Shown piece by piece: positions 1-8,197 of a stretch of DNA of 35,195 bases; position 1 is the stretch's first letter; each line of letters opens with the position of its first letter. The notes under the pieces were generated by a model. The model searched no databases and was not told the DNA's origin. It worked only from the letters and a program-made list of their open reading frames with translations. This stretch comes from Comamonadaceae bacterium 2PF (lineage in GTDB: Bacteria; Pseudomonadota; Gammaproteobacteria; Burkholderiales; Burkholderiaceae_C). Position numbers and translations under genes: made by a program. The stretch lies in the NCBI GenBank assembly GCA_005502875.1, contig SCMV01000041.1, positions 1-35,195 of the forward strand, in the 5' to 3' direction.

Positions 1-61
1 ATGGGCGCGAAACGCGCGCAAAACGCCTGCCGGAAGAGCGCTCAACCGCCAATCCGGTCAT
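1..61 (-). CDS. Possible 5' end of a leftward gene, cut by the window edge
   Basis: Read leftward from an ATG at 61, twenty codons stay open to the window edge (protein begins MTGLAVERSSGRRF). A GAGGG sequence lies 7 bases before this ATG, a plausible ribosome binding site. A second in-frame ATG lies at 79. The stretch is too short to assign a family, and no function is proposed. The supports are the ribosome binding site, the open frame, and a palindromic operator-like site at 194-207 upstream. It could equally be noncoding sequence beyond the 3' end of acs. Confidence 0.3.
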   Translation of the reverse strand, partial: MTGLAVERSSGRRFARVSRP

Positions 62-274
62 GTCAGTGCCCTCAACCATGGTCAGCGCTCATTTGTGCAG
101 ACCTTCCTTAACCCCGCAAACCAATCAGAAAACAAGATTTCTCAAATTGAACGACCGTGCGAAAACCTGTCACCCGGAAATGGGCAGACATCTTTCAAAC
201 GTTTGAATCACGGGCGCAACAAAACCCGACCCACCTTTTCAGGCGAGCCGGATTTCATGCACGACGCGTCAGCG
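62..274. other. Noncoding stretch downstream of acs
   Basis: About 210 bases with no credible gene. They contain the palindrome at 194-207 and an AT-richer segment around 95-170 that could hold a leftward promoter. I could not find a convincing -35/-10 pair, and no U-rich hairpin that would end acs transcription was seen. Confidence 0.5.
194..207. promoter_or_regulatory. 14-bp perfect palindrome, candidate operator
   Basis: TTCAAACGTTTGAA is a perfect palindrome between the acs stop codon and the putative leftward gene at the window edge. CAAAC/GTTTG half-sites recall operators of TetR-type fatty-acid regulators such as PsrA. That resemblance is from memory and weak. It lies 133 bases upstream of the possible ATG at 61. 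Confidence 0.35.
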
Positions 275-2257
275 TCAGTTGCTCTTGGCGAGTTGCTCCA
301 GGATCGCCGGGTTCTCCAGCGTCGAGGTGTCCTGCGTGACGTCCTCGCCCTTGGCGACCACACGCAGCAGGCGCCGCATGATCTTGCCGGAGCGGGTCTT
401 GGGCAGGTTGTCGCCGAAGCGGATGTCCTTGGGCTTGGCGATCGGGCCGATCTCCTGGCCGACGTGGTTGCGCAGCTCGTTGGCGATCTTTTTCGCCTCC
501 TCGCCTTCGGGACGGGGACGCTTGAGCACCACGAATGCACAGATGGCTTCGCCGGTGAGGTCGTCGGGGCGGCCCACCACGGCGGCTTCGGCCACCAGCG
601 GGTGCGACACCAGCGCGGACTCGATCTCCATCGTGCCCATGCGGTGGCCCGAGACGTTGAGCACGTCGTCGATGCGACCGGTGATGGTGAAGTAGCCGGT
701 TTGCGCGTCGCGGATGGCGCCGTCGCCCGCGAGGTAGTACTTGCCGCCGAAGTCAGCGGGGTAGTAGCTCTTCTTGAAGCGCTCGGGGTCGCCCCAGATG
801 TTGCGGATCATCGAAGGCCAAGGCTTGCGCACGACCAGCACGCCGCCCTGCCCCCATGGCACCTCCTTGCCGGTCTCGTCGACCACGGCCGCGTCGATGC
901 CGGGGAACGGCAGCGAACACGAACCAGGCGTGAGCGCATGGGCGCCAGGCAAAGGGGTGATCATGTGGCCACCGGTTTCGGTCTGCCAGAAGGTGTCGAC
1001 GATCGGGCAACGACCGCCACCGATCTCGCGGTGGTACCACTCCCAGGCGGCCGGGTTGATGGGCTCGCCAACGGTGCCCAGCAGGCGCAAGCTGCTGAGG
1101 TCGAAGTTGCGCGGGTGCACCTCGGCCGACGACTCCGCGGCCTTGATGAGCGCGCGGATGGCGGTGGGCGCCGTGTAGAAGATGGTGACCTTGTGCTTCT
1201 GGATCATGCGCCAAAAGCGCGCGGCGTCCGGGTAGGTCGGCACGCCTTCGAACACGACCTGGGTGCCGCCATTGGCCAGCGGGCCGTAGGCCACGTAGGT
1301 GTGACCCGTGACCCAGCCGATGTCGGCCGTGCACCAGAAGACGTCCGACGGCTTGTAGTCGAAGGTCCACTTCATGGTGAGCGCCGCGTGCAGCAAGTAG
1401 CCGCCGGTGCTGTGTTGCACGCCCTTGGGCTTGCCGGTGGAGCCGGAGGTGTAGAGCAGGAACAGCGGGTGCTCGGCCTCGACCCACTCGGGCGAACAGT
1501 ACTCGGGCTGCGCGGCCATGGCTTCGTGCATCCACACGTCGCGGCTCGCGTTGAAGGCCACGTTGCCGCCCGTGCGGCGGAAGACGATCACTTGTTTGAT
1601 GCTGCCGCAGCCGCCCATGCCCAGGGCTTCATCGACGATGGCCTTGAGCGGCAAGGTCTTGCCGCCGCGCACCTGCTCGTCGGCCGTGATGACCATGACG
1701 GCGCCCGCGTCCTCAATGCGGTCGCGCAGGCTTTGAGCCGAGAAGCCGCCAAAGACGACGGAGTGGGTGGCACCGATGCGAGCGCAGGCCTGCATGGCCA
1801 CGACGCCCTCGACCGACATGGGCAGGTACAGCACCACGCGGTCGCCCTTCTTGACACCTTGTGCCTTCAGGGCGTTGGCCAGTTGGCAGACGCGCGCCAG
1901 CAGGTCGCGGTAAGACACCTGGCTGACCTGGCCGTCGTCGGCCTCGAAAATGATGGCTGTGCGGTCTCCCAGACCAGCCTCGACGTGTCGGTCAAGGCAG
2001 TTGTACGAGGCGTTGATGAGGCCGTCGTCGAACCACTTGTAGAACGGGGCGTTGCTCTCGTCGAGCGCCCGGGTGAAGGGCTTGTGCCAGCTGAGGAATT
2101 CCTTGGCGAGGCGGCCCCAGTAGGCCGTGTGGTCTTGCTGGGCTTCGTCGACCAGCTTGTCGTAGGCTTGCCGGCTGCCGATGTGTGCGGCTTGGGCGAA
2201 AGCGGTGGGCGGGGGGTAGAGGTCGTGGGTCTGGTTGTTGGTTTGATTGCCAGTCAT
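275..2257 (-). CDS. acs: Acetyl-CoA synthetase (AMP-forming)
   Basis: Cytoplasmic enzyme that activates acetate to acetyl-CoA through an acetyl-AMP intermediate, feeding the TCA cycle and glyoxylate shunt. The 660-residue product matches the family length (about 650). The adenylate-forming signature [11 protein letters not shown] lies at about residues 269-279. The C-terminal TRSGKIMRR motif carries the catalytic lysine K625, the residue that Pat-type acetyltransferases acetylate in related enzymes. I chose the ATG at 2257 because AGGAG lies 7 bases upstream; an in-frame ATG at 2290 would add eleven residues but has no such site. The gene is divergent from the UPF0114 gene across a gap of about 140 bases. 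No terminator is visible downstream. Family assignment is very secure. Confidence 0.97.
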   Translation of the reverse strand: MTGNQTNNQTHDLYPPPTAFAQAAHIGSRQAYDKLVDEAQQDHTAYWGRLAKEFLSWHKPFTRALDESNAPFYKWFDDGLINASYNCLDRHVEAGLGDRTAIIFEADDGQVSQVSYRDLLARVCQLANALKAQGVKKGDRVVLYLPMSVEGVVAMQACARIGATHSVVFGGFSAQSLRDRIEDAGAVMVITADEQVRGGKTLPLKAIVDEALGMGGCGSIKQVIVFRRTGGNVAFNASRDVWMHEAMAAQPEYCSPEWVEAEHPLFLLYTSGSTGKPKGVQHSTGGYLLHAALTMKWTFDYKPSDVFWCTADIGWVTGHTYVAYGPLANGGTQVVFEGVPTYPDAARFWRMIQKHKVTIFYTAPTAIRALIKAAESSAEVHPRNFDLSSLRLLGTVGEPINPAAWEWYHREIGGGRCPIVDTFWQTETGGHMITPLPGAHALTPGSCSLPFPGIDAAVVDETGKEVPWGQGGVLVVRKPWPSMIRNIWGDPERFKKSYYPADFGGKYYLAGDGAIRDAQTGYFTITGRIDDVLNVSGHRMGTMEIESALVSHPLVAEAAVVGRPDDLTGEAICAFVVLKRPRPEGEEAKKIANELRNHVGQEIGPIAKPKDIRFGDNLPKTRSGKIMRRLLRVVAKGEDVTQDTSTLENPAILEQLAKSN

Positions 2258-2400
2258 GGCAGGGCTCCTGATGTACGGTGCTTGTGGCACACGCTTGTCG
2301 AATTGGCCGGGCAGTTACGCTTTGGGCGTTCACCTTGCCAACCCAAGACCATGCTACTAACTCTAGAATTTGTTACTTCGGAATTACCCCCAAGGTCAGC

Positions 2401-3003
2401 ATGAACGCGCCCCAGCCATCTAAAAAGGCCAATGCCTTGTCTACCTTCATTTTTGCCAGCCGTTGGCTGCAGTTGCCGCTTTATATCGGCTTGATTCTTG
2501 CGCAGGCGGTTTATGTGTTTCATTTCTGGGTGGAACTTGTTCACCTGATCGAAGCCGCTTTCGGCAACCAGGACGCCCTCAAGGCCATTTTTCAGGCCAC
2601 GGGCCAGCAGGCATCACAAGCGCCCACGCACCTGACAGAGACCACGATCATGCTGGTCGTGTTGGGCTTGATCGATGTGGTGATGATCTCCAACCTGCTG
2701 ATCATGGTGATCGTGGGTGGTTACGAGACCTTTGTCTCGCGCATGAACCTAGAAGACCACCCGGACCAGCCCGAATGGCTCGATCACGTGAACGCCTCGG
2801 TGCTCAAGGTCAAGCTGGCCACGGCCATCATCGGCATCTCGTCGATTCACCTGCTGAAAACCTTCATCAATGCGCAGAACTACACCGACAAGGTGTTGAT
2901 CGCCCAGACGGTGATCCACATCGCGTTCCTGTTCTCTGCCATGGCCATTGCCTACACCGACAAGCTGCTGCACCATGCGCCCTCTGGGGCCGAAAAACAC
3001 TGA
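2401..3003 (+). CDS. UPF0114 / YqhA family inner-membrane protein
   Basis: A 200-residue membrane protein of the UPF0114 (TIGR00645, YqhA-like) family, whose function is unknown. The start is the ATG at 2401 (protein begins [11 protein letters not shown]), with AAGG a few bases upstream; an in-frame ATG at 2278 would intrude on the acs promoter region. Hydrophobic segments lie at about residues 18-42, 80-105, 134-155 and 168-187. The conserved [18 protein letters not shown] stretch (here [21 protein letters not shown]) marks the family. A TAGAAT -10-like hexamer at 2364-2369 may be its promoter, but no -35 stands out. The DUF2062 gene follows after 12 bases and is probably co-transcribed. Confidence 0.88.
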   Translation: MNAPQPSKKANALSTFIFASRWLQLPLYIGLILAQAVYVFHFWVELVHLIEAAFGNQDALKAIFQATGQQASQAPTHLTETTIMLVVLGLIDVVMISNLLIMVIVGGYETFVSRMNLEDHPDQPEWLDHVNASVLKVKLATAIIGISSIHLLKTFINAQNYTDKVLIAQTVIHIAFLFSAMAIAYTDKLLHHAPSGAEKH

Positions 3004-3015
3004 CACCGCCACACG

Positions 3016-3555
3016 ATGAGGACATCGCTTCGCAAGGCCGGCACGCTGACGCGCCGCAAGACCCGCACCAGCTGGGCCAAGGTGCGGCGCCAAACGCCGG
3101 GCAAGGACGAGATCCTGGCGTCGCCATGGATGGCCCCGGTGCGGCCGCACCTGCAAGACGACCGCCTGTGGTGCCTCGATCGCCAGGGCGTGGCGAGGGG
3201 GGTGGCCGCAGGGCTGTTCATGGGTTTGCTCATGCCGGTGGCGCAGATCCTGTTTGCCGTGGCAGCGTCGGTGGTCGTGCGCGGCAACGTGCCCGTGAGC
3301 GCGGCTTGCACCCTGGTGACCAATCCGCTGACGGTGCCCCCCATCTACTACGCTGCCTACCAGATTGGCGAGCGTGTGTTGCCCGACGCGCTGGACCTGA
3401 GCTGGCTGATGAGCGATGCATCCCACTGGCTGGGCCAGGGCCTGAACTGGGCCATTGCGCACGGCACACCCCTGATGACGGGCCTGTTGATGCTGGCGAC
3501 CGCGAGCGCGGCGCTGGGCTTCGCGACGGTTCACCTGCTCTGGCGACGAAACTGA
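3016..3555 (+). CDS. DUF2062 domain membrane protein
   Basis: A 179-residue protein with a basic N-terminus (about 60 residues, many Arg/Lys), then a DUF2062 domain. Glycine-rich hydrophobic segments lie at about 62-88 (GVAAGLFMGLLMPVAQILFAV), 97-120 (ending in the family motif TNPLTVPPIYYAAYQIG) and 150-175. DUF2062 proteins are small inner-membrane proteins of unknown biochemical role. The gene follows the UPF0114 gene by 12 bases on the same strand, suggesting one transcript of two membrane proteins. Its stop is 91 bases before fumarase, with no terminator seen between them. Family call is good; function unknown. Confidence 0.87.
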   Translation: MRTSLRKAGTLTRRKTRTSWAKVRRQTPGKDEILASPWMAPVRPHLQDDRLWCLDRQGVARGVAAGLFMGLLMPVAQILFAVAASVVVRGNVPVSAACTLVTNPLTVPPIYYAAYQIGERVLPDALDLSWLMSDASHWLGQGLNWAIAHGTPLMTGLLMLATASAALGFATVHLLWRRN

Positions 3556-3646
3556 AGAGCGAAGCACCCGCGCCCCCGGCCAGACCTTGGCACAATGTCG
3601 GCTGCTGTTTTTGCCCCCACCACCCAGCCCCAAAAAGGCCCCTGCC

Positions 3647-5173
3647 ATGACGACCATTCGCCACGACGACCTCGTTGAAAGCGTCGCAGCTGCGCTGCAA
3701 TACATCTCCTACTACCACCCGGCCGACTACATCGCCCACCTGGCCCGTGCCTACGAGCGTGAAGAGTCGCCCGCGGCCAAGGACGCCATCGCCCAGATCC
3801 TGACCAACTCGCGCATGTGCGCGGAAGGCCACCGCCCCATCTGCCAGGACACCGGCATCGTCAACGTCTTCCTCAAGATCGGCATGGGCGTGAAGTGGGA
3901 AGGCTTCGGCGCCCGCAGCATCCAGGACGCGGTCGATGAAGGCGTGCGCCGTGGCTACAACAACCCGGACAACAAGCTGCGCGCCTCGGTGCTGAGCGAC
4001 CCCATCTTCGAGCGCAAGAACACCAAGGACAACACGCCCGCCGTGGTCTTCATGGAGCTGGTGCCCGGCGACACGGTGGACGTGACCGTCGCGGCCAAGG
4101 GCGGTGGCTCGGAGAACAAGTCCAAGGTCTACATGCTCAACCCGTCCGACAACATCGTCGACTGGGTGCTCAAAACCGTGCCGACCATGGGCGCCGGTTG
4201 GTGCCCGCCCGGCATGCTCGGCATCGGTGTCGGCGGCACGGCCGAGAAGGCCGCCCTGCTGGCCAAGGAATCGTTGATGGACGACATCGACATGTACGAA
4301 CTGCTCGAGCGCGGCCCGCAAAACAAGCTCGAAGAGCTGCGCATCGAGCTGTACGAGAAGGTCAACGCCCTGGGCATTGGCGCCCAAGGCCTGGGTGGCC
4401 TGACCACCGTGCTGGACGTCAAGATCAAGACCTACCCGACGCACGCGGCCTCCAAGCCGATCGCCATGATCCCGAACTGCGCGGCCACCCGCCACGCGCA
4501 CTTCGTGATGGACGGCAGCGGCCCGGTCTACCTCGACCCGCCGAGCCTGGACCTGTGGCCCAACGTGCACTGGGCACCGGACTACAACAAGTCCAAGCGC
4601 GTTGACCTCAACACGCTGACCAAGGAAGAAGTCGCCAGCTGGAAGCCGGGCCAGACCCTGCTGCTCAACGGCAAGATGCTGACCGGCCGAGACGCCGCGC
4701 ACAAGCGCATCCAGGACATGCTGGCCAAGGGCGAGAAGTTGCCCGTGGACTTCACCAACCGCGTCATCTACTACGTCGGCCCGGTCGACCCGGTGCGCGA
4801 CGAAGTGGTCGGGCCCGCCGGCCCCACCACCGCCACCCGCATGGACAAGTTCACCGACATGATGCTGGAGAAAACCGGCCTGATCTCGATGGTGGGCAAG
4901 GCCGAGCGCGGCCCCGCCGCCATCGAAGCCATCAAAAAGCACAAGTCGGCCTACCTGATGGCCGTGGGCGGTTCGGCCTACCTGGTCTCCAAGGCCATCA
5001 AGGCCGCCAAGGTGGTCGGCTTCGAGGACCTGGGCATGGAAGCGATCTACGAGTTCGACGTGGTCGACATGCCGGTGACGGTGGCCGTCGATTCGGGCGG
5101 CACCAGCGCCCACATCGAAGGCCCCAAGACCTGGCAGGCCAAGATCGGCAAGATCCCTGTGACGGTGGCCTGA
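3647..5173 (+). CDS. fumA: Fumarate hydratase, class I (iron-sulfur type)
   Basis: TCA-cycle enzyme that interconverts fumarate and (S)-malate with an oxygen-sensitive [4Fe-4S] cluster. The protein has 508 residues, the normal class I length. Cysteines C66 (CQDTG), C186 (GWCPPG) and C278 (PNCAATRH) are spaced like the three cluster ligands of E. coli FumA. The beta domain holds GPTTATRMDKF and the C-terminal SGGTSAHIEGP segment. I chose the ATG at 3647 (MTTIRHDDLVE); an upstream in-frame ATG at 3587 would add a proline-rich, unconserved segment. A strong intrinsic terminator follows 40 bases after the stop. The symbol is by family; fumA and fumB cannot be told apart here. Confidence 0.95.
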   Translation: MTTIRHDDLVESVAAALQYISYYHPADYIAHLARAYEREESPAAKDAIAQILTNSRMCAEGHRPICQDTGIVNVFLKIGMGVKWEGFGARSIQDAVDEGVRRGYNNPDNKLRASVLSDPIFERKNTKDNTPAVVFMELVPGDTVDVTVAAKGGGSENKSKVYMLNPSDNIVDWVLKTVPTMGAGWCPPGMLGIGVGGTAEKAALLAKESLMDDIDMYELLERGPQNKLEELRIELYEKVNALGIGAQGLGGLTTVLDVKIKTYPTHAASKPIAMIPNCAATRHAHFVMDGSGPVYLDPPSLDLWPNVHWAPDYNKSKRVDLNTLTKEEVASWKPGQTLLLNGKMLTGRDAAHKRIQDMLAKGEKLPVDFTNRVIYYVGPVDPVRDEVVGPAGPTTATRMDKFTDMMLEKTGLISMVGKAERGPAAIEAIKKHKSAYLMAVGGSAYLVSKAIKAAKVVGFEDLGMEAIYEFDVVDMPVTVAVDSGGTSAHIEGPKTWQAKIGKIPVTVA

Positions 5174-5212
5174 GCCACACTGCCTTGACGTGGCGGTGCG
5201 CCCGCCTCGCCA

Positions 5213-5245
5213 ACAAAGGACCCCATGTGGGGTCCTTTTTGTTTG
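5213..5245 (+). terminator. Intrinsic terminator after fumarase
   Basis: Stem AAAGGACCCC paired with GGGGTCCTTT around a 3-base loop, followed by a T-rich tail (TTTTTGTTTG). It closes the fumarase transcript before the patatin gene. Confidence 0.9.
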
Positions 5246-5343
5246 ACGAAACGATGAATGCCCATGGGTGACAGGCTAGGGATGGCTGCGTGCTGCCCAC
5301 TGGCCTAGCGTGGAAGGCCGTTGAGCCAACCGAGGAGCGCACC

Positions 5344-6678
5344 ATGAGCACCGTGACCGCTGCCGAGTTCCTGGACCAGGTCAATGACCTGACGCCCGCC
5401 ATCGAAGGCCTGCGCTTGGGCGAGTACAGCGACCTCCTCGACTCAGAGGGCCACCAGTACATCGACATCGTGATGGAAGGCGGCGGCACCCTGGGGTTGG
5501 CTTTGCTGGGCTACCTGCACGTGCTGGAATCGGTCGGTCTGCGCTTCATCGGCATCGGCGGGACCTCGGCCGGCGCCATTTCGGCGATCGCGCTGGCAGC
5601 GGCCAGTCGACCGAGTGAGCCACGTGTGGGCCGCCTGCTCGAGGCGATCGGCAACATGCCCATGGCCGATTTCGTCGATGGCCGCCATGACGGGGACGAC
5701 GACGCCATGTCCGCGCTGCAAAGCTGGCTCGATGAGGACGGACACACCCTGGGCAAGCTGTGGCGCACCTCGCGCATCATCGACAACCTCAACGACATCC
5801 ACGCCCTCAACCGCGGCGAGGTGTTCCACCGTTGGATGGACCAGTTGCTGCGCGGCATGAACGGCGGTCAGGCCCTGACGGTGCAGCAGCTGAGGGTTCG
5901 CATGAACGACCTGCCCGCGCTGCTGGTGAGCGACAACGCCGATGCGAGCGACTTCCGTCACCTGCCGAACGCGCCCATCTGGGAGGTCGTCAATGGCAAG
6001 CGCGTGCACCTGGCCCGAAACAAGCCCGACCAGTTGTGCGTGGTGACCGCCGACATCTCGACCGAAACCAAGGTGAGCCTGCCCCGGATGGCGGCGATGT
6101 ACTGGCACCAGCCAGACCAGGTCAACGTGGCCGACTTCGCCAGGGCGTCGATGTCGATCCCTGGCTTTTTCAGCACCTTCAAAGTGAAGTCACTGCCCGC
6201 CGAAGAAGCCAGGCCGCTGTGGCGCAGCCAAGAGTGGCCCGAGCGCTGCTACGCCGGAGACTTCCTGCCGGCGGTGCATCATTTTGTCGATGGCGGCGTG
6301 CTCTCCAATTTCCCGATCGACGCATTCCACCAAAAGACGCGCGTGCCCCTGCGCCCCACCCTGGGCGTCAAGCTCCAGTGGGACGAGCACAAGCATGAGA
6401 TCCCGGGGGTGCTCAAGGTCTTCAGCCAGTCTTTCAACACCGCGCGCCACGCCATGGACGCAGAGTTCATCAAACAGAACCCGGACTACAGCAAGCTGGT
6501 GGCCTGCATCGACACCGAAGAGATCAACTGGCTCGACTTCGCGATGGACAAGGCGACCAAGCTGCGCCTGTTTCGCATGGGGGCCCAGACGGCGGTGACC
6601 TTCTTGAGGGGCTTCAACTGGCGCGACTACAAGCGGATCCGGCGCTCGCTGGCTGAGGCCTACAGCTTGCGCGTCTAA
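5344..6678 (+). CDS. Patatin-like phospholipase / lipid acyl hydrolase
   Basis: A 444-residue cytoplasmic patatin-fold hydrolase, expected to release fatty acids from membrane or storage lipids. The glycine-rich oxyanion loop EGGGTLG is at 45-51. The nucleophile elbow GGTSAGA places the catalytic serine at S75, and the DGG motif (FVDGGVLSNFP) gives the catalytic aspartate at D316, so the Ser-Asp dyad is complete. No signal peptide is seen. The ATG at 5344 has GAGGAG just upstream; an in-frame ATG at 5290 lacks this. The MBL-fold gene begins 1 base after its stop, so the two are almost certainly one operon. The substrate is unknown; the class includes toxins such as ExoU as well as housekeeping lipases, and nothing here points to secretion. 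Confidence 0.88.
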   Translation: MSTVTAAEFLDQVNDLTPAIEGLRLGEYSDLLDSEGHQYIDIVMEGGGTLGLALLGYLHVLESVGLRFIGIGGTSAGAISAIALAAASRPSEPRVGRLLEAIGNMPMADFVDGRHDGDDDAMSALQSWLDEDGHTLGKLWRTSRIIDNLNDIHALNRGEVFHRWMDQLLRGMNGGQALTVQQLRVRMNDLPALLVSDNADASDFRHLPNAPIWEVVNGKRVHLARNKPDQLCVVTADISTETKVSLPRMAAMYWHQPDQVNVADFARASMSIPGFFSTFKVKSLPAEEARPLWRSQEWPERCYAGDFLPAVHHFVDGGVLSNFPIDAFHQKTRVPLRPTLGVKLQWDEHKHEIPGVLKVFSQSFNTARHAMDAEFIKQNPDYSKLVACIDTEEINWLDFAMDKATKLRLFRMGAQTAVTFLRGFNWRDYKRIRRSLAEAYSLRV

Positions 6679-6679
6679 G

Positions 6680-7765
6680 ATGCGCCGCATGAAGAACCCG
6701 CACTTCAACCCGAACAAGCCACACCACCGCCCGGACGGCTTCCAGAACAACCACCTGTCATTCAGGGGCAAGCGCTGGCATGAACTGCTGCGCTGGCGCT
6801 GGGAAGCCTGGCGCGCAGGGCACCCCAAGCCGCTGCGAGAGCCGATCCCGGTGGTCAAACCGGACTTGGCCTTCATCCATGCCAACGCCAAGGCGGGCCT
6901 GGCCATGCAACCCTCGGCCACCTGGATCGGACACATCACCGTCCTGCTCCAAGTGGGCGGGCTCAACATCCTGACCGACCCGGTGTTCTCCGAGCGCTGT
7001 TTTCCGGTGCAATGGGCGGGCCCCAAGCGACACACACCGCCGGGGCTGGCGCTCGACGAGCTGCCCCACATCGACGTGGTGCTGCTGTCCCACAACCACT
7101 ACGACCACCTTGATGAGGGCTCGATGCTGGGCCTGAAACAGCAAGCTGGTGGCGCGCCGCTGGTGATCTGCCCCCTGGGGCACAAGCATTGGTTCGCCCG
7201 CCGAGGCATGCGCCGCGTGGTGGAACTCGACTGGTGGGACACCCACGTGCTCGAAGCCACCGAACGCAGCGCCCGCATCCCGGTGACCTTGGTGCCTGCG
7301 CAGCACTGGTCGGCACGCACGGCAACCGATGCGTTGCGCAGCCTCTGGGGGGGCTTCGTCGTTCGCTCACCCGACTGTCATGTCTACTTCGCCGGTGACA
7401 CGGGTTACTCGAAGGACTTCGTCGACATCCGCCAGCATTTCGCGCTGGATCACAAGCCAGAGGAAGGCGGGGGATTCGACCTGGCGCTCCTGCCCATCGG
7501 GGCTTACGAGCCACGCTGGTTCATGAAGGACCAACACGTGAACCCCGAAGAGTCGGTGCAGATCTTCCACGACATCGGCTGCAAGCGGGCGATGGCGGTG
7601 CACTGGGGCACGTTTCAGTTGACGGATGAGGCGCTGGATGAGCCACCCAGGGCGTTGGCTCGAGCGCTGCGGACCAGAGGGACGCAGGTCGAGAACTTCA
7701 AGGTGGCGGCGATCGGCGAGACCTGGCGCATCCCGCAACGGCCTGGCGCCAGCGCCACGGTTTGA
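6680..7765 (+). CDS. MBL-fold metallohydrolase, NAPE-PLD-like
   Basis: A 361-residue metallo-beta-lactamase-fold hydrolase. The metal motif SHNHYDHLD places ligands H138, H140, D142 and H143. Later metal-binding positions appear in AQHWSART, FAGDTGYS and AVHWGTF. The overall pattern (TWIGHITVLLQVGG...TDPVFSERC... then GPKRHTPPG) is that of the N-acyl-phosphatidylethanolamine phospholipase D / RomA-like group, which hydrolyses phospholipid head-group bonds in animals; bacterial substrates are mostly unknown. The start may be 6680 or the ATG at 6689. It follows the patatin stop by 1 base and is followed by a VanZ-like gene 5 bases after its own stop, a tight three-gene unit. Fold certain, substrate uncertain. 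Confidence 0.88.
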   Translation: MRRMKNPHFNPNKPHHRPDGFQNNHLSFRGKRWHELLRWRWEAWRAGHPKPLREPIPVVKPDLAFIHANAKAGLAMQPSATWIGHITVLLQVGGLNILTDPVFSERCFPVQWAGPKRHTPPGLALDELPHIDVVLLSHNHYDHLDEGSMLGLKQQAGGAPLVICPLGHKHWFARRGMRRVVELDWWDTHVLEATERSARIPVTLVPAQHWSARTATDALRSLWGGFVVRSPDCHVYFAGDTGYSKDFVDIRQHFALDHKPEEGGGFDLALLPIGAYEPRWFMKDQHVNPEESVQIFHDIGCKRAMAVHWGTFQLTDEALDEPPRALARALRTRGTQVENFKVAAIGETWRIPQRPGASATV

Positions 7766-7770
7766 TCGCG

Positions 7771-8145
7771 ATGCGCTACGTGCCTGCAGCTTTGTTGATG
7801 GCGCTGATCGCTTGGGTGGTCGCGCAAGCGAACGCGGGCGAGCGCCACCCCTGGCTGAATGCCTTCCTGCGTTGGCCAGCTGCCGACAAGATCGGCCACT
7901 TCATGATCTATGGCCTGTTGGCAGTTTGCCTGGATGCGGCCCTGCGGTGGCGCACGCTCAAGCAGGCAAGCGGTTGGCAGCTGCCCTGGGCTGCTGTGCT
8001 GGTGCTCGCCTTCAGCTTCATGGAAGAAGCCTCGCAGCTTTTCACATCCACGCGCTCACCCGACGTGCTGGACCTGCTCGCCAACCTCCTGGGGGTGGGC
8101 GTTTTCTGTCTCTTGGGCCGATGGGTGGCGAAGCAACGAGGGTGA
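7771..8145 (+). CDS. VanZ-like small membrane protein
   Basis: A 124-residue protein with hydrophobic segments at about 4-18, 36-54, 69-86 and 99-117. DKIGHFMIYGLLA and EASQLFTSTRSPDVLDLLANLLGVG are the two conserved blocks of the VanZ-like family, named after a teicoplanin-resistance accessory protein; most chromosomal members have no known function. The ATG at 7771 is preferred; a TTG at 7762 overlapping the MBL stop is also possible. The gene ends convergent with the histidine kinase 52 bases away, with no obvious terminator between them. Resistance to glycopeptides should not be inferred in a Gram-negative. Confidence 0.83.
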   Translation: MRYVPAALLMALIAWVVAQANAGERHPWLNAFLRWPAADKIGHFMIYGLLAVCLDAALRWRTLKQASGWQLPWAAVLVLAFSFMEEASQLFTSTRSPDVLDLLANLLGVGVFCLLGRWVAKQRG

Positions 8146-8197
8146 AAGGTGGGCAAGGAACCGCCAACGGCCGCGCCCCCCGCGCGATGTGTGGCGC

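Noticed and set aside
95-2404. Very long rightward open frame opposite acs
   Set aside because: It lies antisense to a convincing acs gene, has no recognisable domain, and is rich in Arg/Gly/Val/Ala/His as expected from the complementary frame of GC-rich DNA.
3230-5113. Long leftward open frame opposite fumarase
   Set aside because: Antisense shadow of the fumarase and DUF2062 genes.
5344-6678. Secreted phospholipase toxin or CBASS-type effector
   Set aside because: Patatin effectors of defence systems sit next to nucleotidyltransferases or secretion genes. Neither is nearby, and no signal peptide is visible.
7771-8145. Glycopeptide resistance from a vanZ-like gene
   Set aside because: Only the VanZ-like fold is present, without vanA/H/X partners, in a Gram-negative chromosome. 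No resistance function can be inferred.
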